In this document: one piece after another, positions 6,511 to 10,681 of the stretch
How the letters are laid out: every line of letters starts with the position of its first letter
Position numbering within the stretch: the stretch's first letter is position 1
Assembly (NCBI GenBank): GCA_004325065.1
Contig: PITI01000576.1
Coordinates: forward strand, 1-10,681
Source: Hamiltosporidium magnivora
Lineage: Eukaryota; Microsporidia; Dubosqiidae
Length of the DNA: 10,681 bases
Direction: 5' to 3'
Program-made: the position numbers and the translations under genes
Notes under the pieces: model-generated
Databases searched by the model: none
Seen by the model: the letters and a program-made list of their open reading frames with translations, nothing else
What the model was told of the DNA's origin: nothing

Positions 6511-8905
6511 ATATATTGCTAAAAATCGTTTCTCTTGCAAAAATATCCTGTCCAAAAAAACATCTTTTTTTTAGTGCATAGATATGAATTTTGACAAGCT
6601 TCATTCCAAATAAAAGATCAAGTTTTCTTATATTTCTTATATCTTCAGAGGAAATGCCTAACTCCAACATCTTTAGTTTTTTGAAACATAAAATAGAAAT
6701 CAGTTCGGTCTGTTGATAGGTATCAGTAAGAATAACAAATTTTACGATAGTATTTTTAATATTTGTTTGTAGTATTTTTTGAAAAAATTTTAAATTTAAC
6801 TGATTTTTATGAATATTCAATTCTAAATTTTTAAGTGCTTTAAAATTTGAAAATATATCAATATCTTCCTTAAATAAACATGCTGTGCTGTACATGAGCC
6901 CAACAATGTTCTCTAAATCAAAGCAATTTGAAAAAATGTTTAGACTGCTAAATGGGGCTGTATGCATACTATCAAAATCATTTTCATATTTTAACAATTC
7001 CAATTTTGGTAAATTTAAAAAGTCCTTAGGCCTTACAACTTTTAAATTTGATATTTTATCATAAATTGAATAGATTCTATCATTATTTTCTTGTATGGAA
7101 TATAGTGTGAAGAAAAAATGTTTCAATCTTCTGAATTTACTTAAAAAAGTAAATAAATGAACACTCAAACAAGTATTTGGATCATAAAACTTCATTTGAA
7201 TTATAGATTCGTTAAAATTTTTGAAATTTTTATTTCTATTGGTAACTCTAAAACCTTCAAAAACAACAGAAACCAAACACTTAGATCTAATAATTATCTT
7301 AAAAAGCTTATTTGTCAATTTAATATTTTTTAAAGTCAACTTATTTAAAAATTGAAATAATTCTAAAAATTTGTAACTTTTCAAGCGGTTACCTTTTACA
7401 TTTTCCAAATCCATTTTTAGACGTTTAATTAGCTTAAAATTTAATATTTTTTCAAAATAAATTCTATCGAAAGATCTATGATGTAAACGCAAATCAATAC
7501 CAGTTAAATAATTTTTAAAATTATATGTCGAAAATATATTTAAAAAATTTCTAGAATCGCATATTAACATCTCCTCTGATAAATCTATTGATAAATTATT
7601 ATTTTGTCCTGATAATGAAAAAGCCGGAACTATTCTTTGCACGCAAATTAAAGTACTAATATTGATTTTTATGATTTTTATTGATTTCAATTCTATTGAT
7701 CTTTCTATATTCAATATTTCATCAAGATTAATATCTAAGAATTCCAATACAAGTTTTTGTGCCTTTTCAAAATAATGTATTCGTTTTATAAAATCTTTAG
7801 AACAGACCATGACTATTATTTTAACTTTTTTGGCTAAATGAAGAAATCCTCTTTCATATATTTTATCCAACAATGATATTTCTTTTTCTAGAAATTCAAT
7901 AACAATATTTTTAAAATTGTATGGTATCGAAGAAATAAAATGTCTACTATATATATCACTTTCAGATGAGTACAAATCCAAGTATAATTTATCAATGAAA
8001 AATATTTTAATCATGATTTTCCATACAGATGAAAACCCTTTATTAAATATATATTTGGATGAATAAAGATGCTTGTAGTCCATAAATAATGTATTTCTAC
8101 TCATTTTGTATTCTTTATGTCGAAATATCGATGATGAAAATTCAAATGACTCATAATCATGGAATATTTTAAATATCAAAGATGTTTTAAATAAATAAAA
8201 TACAAAAATACATTCAATAATATCTAGAACGTGTAAATTATTGTAACAGTTAGGATTTAAGATTAATTCAGATGCTTCTTTGTCAAAACCTAAGTTACAA
8301 ATTATAGAATAGTAAACTAAGGTTTTACTAAACTGTTTATAACTTTTATTTCTCACAATATTAAATATATTTAGATACTTAAGAATCTCAAAAAAATATT
8401 TGGATTTCATTTTCAGGATAGAAAAATCTTCTATTTTAGACAGTTTTAAGAAATATGAAAATACAGGAATATCAACATTATTCATATAAATTGTTACTTC
8501 TTCTTGATTATTGAGGATTAATTCATCAAAAAATTCAAACGAAAGTAATATATCCTTAGGATATGAAATAGAAAACCCCTTGTTTGAATTTTTGGGTGTT
8601 AAAGGTATCAGAAAATATGCGGGATTATAATTCTTTACCATAGAACATGTTTTCATATCTAAAAAATATTTGTTGCCAGTGTAAAAGAAAGGATTATTAT
8701 CCTTAATTTCTTTAATATCCAGAATCTTTACATTTAATCCGAATATATGATTTCTTAGTAATAGTATAAATGACATTCGATTTATGCCTATAAGATGATG
8801 AAACCATTCAAATAATCTGTAAATATGCGAAAAACAACAAATCAAGCCTAACGAGTTAATTATACCGGTTTTTATATTAATCTGGTTAATTATATTGGTA
8901 TTCAT
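6509..8905 (-). CDS. Large leucine-rich-repeat-like protein, microsporidian lineage-specific type
   Basis: 798 residues, one uninterrupted frame. The ATG at 8903-8905 is supported by a CCC triplet 7 bases upstream. Function is not known. The C-terminal half (about 464-780) holds irregular leucine-rich-repeat-like units of 22-40 residues with an L..L.L core, for example LIKRLKMDL (492-500), LNKLTLKNIKL (520-530), LVSVVFEGFRV (544-554), LKHFFFTLYSI (594-604), LKNLELNI (691-698), KLKMLELGI (743-751) and LVKIHIYAL (770-778). They lack the regular asparagine ladder, so a horseshoe fold is likely but degenerate. Residues 120-190 (EVTIYMNNVDIPVFSYFLK, then KYFFEILKYLNIFNI) loosely resemble the second half of a BTB/POZ or Skp1-like fold. 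Residues 13-33 are moderately hydrophobic and might be a weak signal or anchor segment. The protein is dominated by K, I, N, F and S. LRR-like proteins of this sort form large families in some microsporidia and usually act in protein binding; a host-facing role is only a guess. Confidence 0.85.
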   Translation of the reverse strand: MNTNIINQINIKTGIINSLGLICCFSHIYRLFEWFHHLIGINRMSFILLLRNHIFGLNVKILDIKEIKDNNPFFYTGNKYFLDMKTCSMVKNYNPAYFLIPLTPKNSNKGFSISYPKDILLSFEFFDELILNNQEEVTIYMNNVDIPVFSYFLKLSKIEDFSILKMKSKYFFEILKYLNIFNIVRNKSYKQFSKTLVYYSIICNLGFDKEASELILNPNCYNNLHVLDIIECIFVFYLFKTSLIFKIFHDYESFEFSSSIFRHKEYKMSRNTLFMDYKHLYSSKYIFNKGFSSVWKIMIKIFFIDKLYLDLYSSESDIYSRHFISSIPYNFKNIVIEFLEKEISLLDKIYERGFLHLAKKVKIIVMVCSKDFIKRIHYFEKAQKLVLEFLDINLDEILNIERSIELKSIKIIKINISTLICVQRIVPAFSLSGQNNNLSIDLSEEMLICDSRNFLNIFSTYNFKNYLTGIDLRLHHRSFDRIYFEKILNFKLIKRLKMDLENVKGNRLKSYKFLELFQFLNKLTLKNIKLTNKLFKIIIRSKCLVSVVFEGFRVTNRNKNFKNFNESIIQMKFYDPNTCLSVHLFTFLSKFRRLKHFFFTLYSIQENNDRIYSIYDKISNLKVVRPKDFLNLPKLELLKYENDFDSMHTAPFSSLNIFSNCFDLENIVGLMYSTACLFKEDIDIFSNFKALKNLELNIHKNQLNLKFFQKILQTNIKNTIVKFVILTDTYQQTELISILCFKKLKMLELGISSEDIRNIRKLDLLFGMKLVKIHIYALKKRCFFGQDIFARETIFSNI

Positions 8906-8960
8906 TTTTTAAGGGTTAAAAATCAAATTAAAAGATATATTATTTAATTAATTTATTAAT
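8906..8960 (-). promoter_or_regulatory. CCC-type microsporidian start-proximal signal with AT-rich promoter
   Basis: Reading toward the gene, the sequence is TTTTTAACCCTTAAAAAATG. The CCC (8913-8915) stands 7 bases before the ATG in otherwise nearly pure A/T. CCC- or GGG-like motifs directly upstream of start codons are a described hallmark of microsporidian genes and here support the chosen start. Further up lies TAAATAATATATC, a TATA-like stretch roughly 35 bases from the ATG, which I regard as weak. The HAD gene shows no equivalent CCC. Confidence 0.6.
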
Positions 8961-9379
8961 TAAGTAATTAGATACTTGGCTAGATAAAGTACTAGATCTA
9001 AAAAATACTTTGTTACAAAATTTAAGAAATATTGGTAAGTTTAAAAAGCCATCTTTGTAAATGATAGAAAGACTGCAACATTGATGTGAAAAAACTTATA
9101 TTCTATGATCAAGAGCAGCTCTTTTTTATATCAGAGTAAAAATGAATTTTACTATTTTTTGGAGAGTAGTTATAGTATCTATATGTAATACCTAGACTTT
9201 ATGCAACGATTATTTTAATATCTGAGCAATTTGTGAAATTTTTTATTAATAGTTTAAACATGCAAAATAGGAGAATTTATTCAAAACGAAGATGATAAAA
9301 AATGTAACTTAACAAAAAAACATTGAAATTTGTACATAAAATTTCAAATTAAGAGTTTTTTTTATTAAAGCAGCTTTTT
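8961..9379. other. Spacer, possibly the worn endonuclease tail of the non-LTR relic
   Basis: No gene. On the minus strand an R2/R4-type element would continue here from its CCHC segment into a restriction-like endonuclease. About 50 codons are open on that strand down to about 8941 (CCSLSIIYKDGFLNLPIF near 9088-9035), but I cannot recognise the endonuclease Asp/Lys motif with confidence. The rest is stop-rich AT sequence. Confidence 0.3.
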
Positions 9380-9383
9380 TTTA

Positions 9384-9509
9384 GTAGAATCTCGTAACAT
9401 AGCTTTTTTATATTACAGCATTTGTATTTGTAAAGAGTGTATGCAAGCTTGCAGCCAAGTGGATTATAACATGTCCCGAGGCGGTCTCATATGACAAATT
9501 TGCACATCT
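9384..9509 (-). pseudogene. Decayed CCHC-like zinc segment of non-LTR element
   Basis: Part of an open stretch (9408-9683, with an internal ATG at 9672-9674) that would otherwise look like a small gene of about 90 codons. The C-terminal residues RCANLSYETASGHVII and LAASLHTLF match the zinc-binding tail that follows the reverse transcriptase in R2/R4 elements. The stop at 9408-9410 is a frameshift product: in another frame the expected continuation IKKLCYEIL follows at once. I therefore call it a transposon remnant, not a gene. Confidence 0.6.
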
Positions 9510-10109
9510 TATGGGAAAAGTTGAACCGAAAAATTTCAATAGAAGAAATAAACTTTTTATTACTTGATTTAAATCTATCCTTCTAAAAATTGATTTAGAT
9601 TTATAGGAAAATAGCCTATAATTATAAGTTAAAGCAGATTTAAAGAAACAAATTGGAAACATGCATTTGGTCATTCTCGACACCGAAAGATAAAAAAGGA
9701 CTGGAATATATGAGTAAGTATAAATTTGATTTAAAATTACATACTTTGTGCTTATTCAAAAAAAATAAATCCTGGTAAAGAAATTGCATTGGTTTCTGCA
9801 TATTTGCGATTTCTGGCAAAATCCGGGGCGCGAAATCTTACTTTGTCCCATTTTTTTAGATACAAGATATCTTGAAGTGAATATTTTAATAAATTTTCTA
9901 GCTTTTTTGTTAGATAGCCTGCTATAATCTCCCCAACTTGCAACATGGCTGATTTTTTCTTCCTAAAGCGAAATCCTCATAATCATCATTCGCATGTTTC
10001 AAGGATCAGAGACTTAAATATCATGTGGTCTATGACATTTGATTATTTTCGTTTTATGCGAATCAAAAATTGGTCTAGATATCGAGGTGTAATACGGAAA
10101 ATTCTATAA

Positions 10110-10463
10110 AAAAAGATACTTCCTCTCGTTACGTTGAGTTGTTTTTATTTTGCTGTGTTCATTTGCAGCACAACTTCTTTTACAGATTGCAAATCGCTTT
10201 TATCGTTAAAAAGTTCTTTTAAGTCTTCTTCAAAGTTAAATTAGGCAAACCGTCTGTGATTAGATAACTTTTCGGATAAATCTTTAACTTTTATAAAATG
10301 GCTTCATATGAAGTACTTTTTATAATAGGCTGATAGAATTTTTTTCATAATTTAAACAAAAAATAAGCCTTCTGCTTTTTTCTGCTGTTATGGCCTCGTA
10401 AGACGAAAAATGCATAGCATAACATCTTGATTCGCCTGTTTTACCGAACCCTAACCTTGTAGT
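10110..10463 (-). pseudogene. Decayed reverse transcriptase fingers/palm of non-LTR element
   Basis: One frame can be followed over almost the whole segment with in-frame stops. It is open for 47 codons at 10463-10323 and contains the GFGKTGESRCYAM and FCLNYEKNSIS blocks. It then continues as KVLHMKPFY, RFIRKVI, SQTVCLI and an open run CKRSCAANEHSKIKTT toward 10110. The reading frame is kept while several codons became stops, which indicates decay mainly by substitutions. The YADD-type box expected downstream was not recognised. Confidence 0.6.
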
Positions 10464-10480
10464 TTACTGGATTTTAATGT

Positions 10481-10681
10481 ATTTTTTTTCACTTCACTTA
10501 AATGTTACATGGTTTTTTAAAAGTATTATTGGTAAATTCTCTGCCTTACTACACCGAAAAATAGCAGGCGAATCAAACTATGAAAAAGTATTCATAAATA
10601 CATAAACTAATGTTGTTTCCTTTAAGCCATTTTAAGTTTCGAATTTAATATATTTAGAAAAAAGTATCTTGGCATATTTAT
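10481..10681. other. Right edge, probable upstream part of the non-LTR relic
   Basis: No intact frame. On the minus strand, NLPIILLKNHVTFK followed by KKYIKIQ (ending near 10467) could be the 'ISL....K...K.L..R' stretch that precedes the GFR block in non-LTR reverse transcriptases. The similarity is too weak to fix a boundary, and the element probably extends beyond the window. Confidence 0.3.

Larger units (their letters stand above)
9380..10480 (-). mobile_element. Fossil R2/R4 (Dong)-like non-LTR retrotransposon
   Basis: Minus-strand remnants follow the order of an R4-type reverse transcriptase. RLGFGKTGESRCYAMHF (10457-10407) corresponds to the 'QAGFR..E.C..Q' block. IFCLNYEKNSIS (10364-10329) corresponds to 'F.DF.KAYD.V', with the catalytic Asp and KAYD lost. 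KVLHMKPFY, RFIRKVI and SQTVCLI (10319-10239) follow as in the family, all in one frame with only stop codons intervening. KKKSAMLQVGEI (about 9964-9929) fits the 'N..KS.IM.VG' segment after the catalytic box. RCANLSYETASGH (9509-9471), LAASLHTLF and NAVI (9458-9411) match the C-terminal 'CRxC..ET..H....C..LA..LY..RHN.V' zinc segment. IKKLCYEIL (9411-9385) continues it in another frame where 'Y..LC..Y' is expected. Only the first Cys and the His of the zinc ligands survive. The 5' part runs toward the window's right edge. Confidence 0.62.

Noticed and set aside
9752..9946. 64-codon minus-strand ORF with ATG
   Set aside because: The frame continues upstream of the ATG as part of the non-LTR relic (KKKSAMLQVGEI), so it is a surviving open fragment rather than a gene.
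9945..10109. 54-codon plus-strand ATG ORF with a His-rich start
   Set aside because: It lies opposite the decayed reverse transcriptase, is short, and has no family resemblance or start-proximal signal.
10427..10576. 12-bp perfect inverted repeat ttgattcgcctg / caggcgaatcaa
   Set aside because: Unusually GC-rich for this DNA, but one arm lies within the reverse transcriptase relic and no element boundary, target duplication or extended stem accompanies it.

Overview
The window is extremely AT-rich eukaryotic DNA with intron-less genes, long gene-poor spacers and lysine-, isoleucine-, asparagine- and phenylalanine-rich proteins. A CCC triplet sits just upstream of one start codon, and an AATAAA overlaps the stop codon of the same gene. 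Together these point to a microsporidian with an expanded, transposon-loaded genome. The large divergent leucine-rich-repeat-like protein and the mix of Merlin, Ty3/gypsy and R4/Dong-like relics would fit a Hamiltosporidium-type genome. That genus assignment is inference, not proof.

Layout. Positions 1-1200 are non-coding and hold five different tandem-repeat patches, including an 83-bp satellite that runs off the left edge. A plus-strand gene (1275-3056; a longer form could start at 1203) encodes a protein with a probable signal peptide, a long unrecognised N-terminal region and a C-terminal HAD phosphatase domain. That domain is most like pyrimidine 5'-nucleotidases of the Sdt1/Phm8 type. 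A minus-strand gene (6509-8905) encodes a 798-residue protein with irregular leucine-rich repeats in its C-terminal half.

The spacers look empty to an ORF search, but reading through stops and frameshifts shows fossil transposable elements. (1) At 3088-4005, minus strand, lies a Merlin/ISXO2-like DDE transposase relic of nearly full length. (2) At 4139-6220, plus strand, lies a Ty3/gypsy-type pol relic in the order reverse transcriptase, RNase H, integrase. (3) From about 9380 to 10480, minus strand, and perhaps into both flanks, lies a relic of an R2/R4-type non-LTR retrotransposon with its fingers/palm region and the C-terminal CCHC-like segment. All three are riddled with stops and cannot encode working enzymes.

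The two intact genes share no evident pathway. They are islands in a transposon graveyard: the HAD gene is a candidate secreted phosphatase or nucleotidase, and the LRR-like gene probably belongs to a lineage-specific family. No rRNA, tRNA or CRISPR array was seen. The relic assignments come from reading motifs by eye, without database searches.
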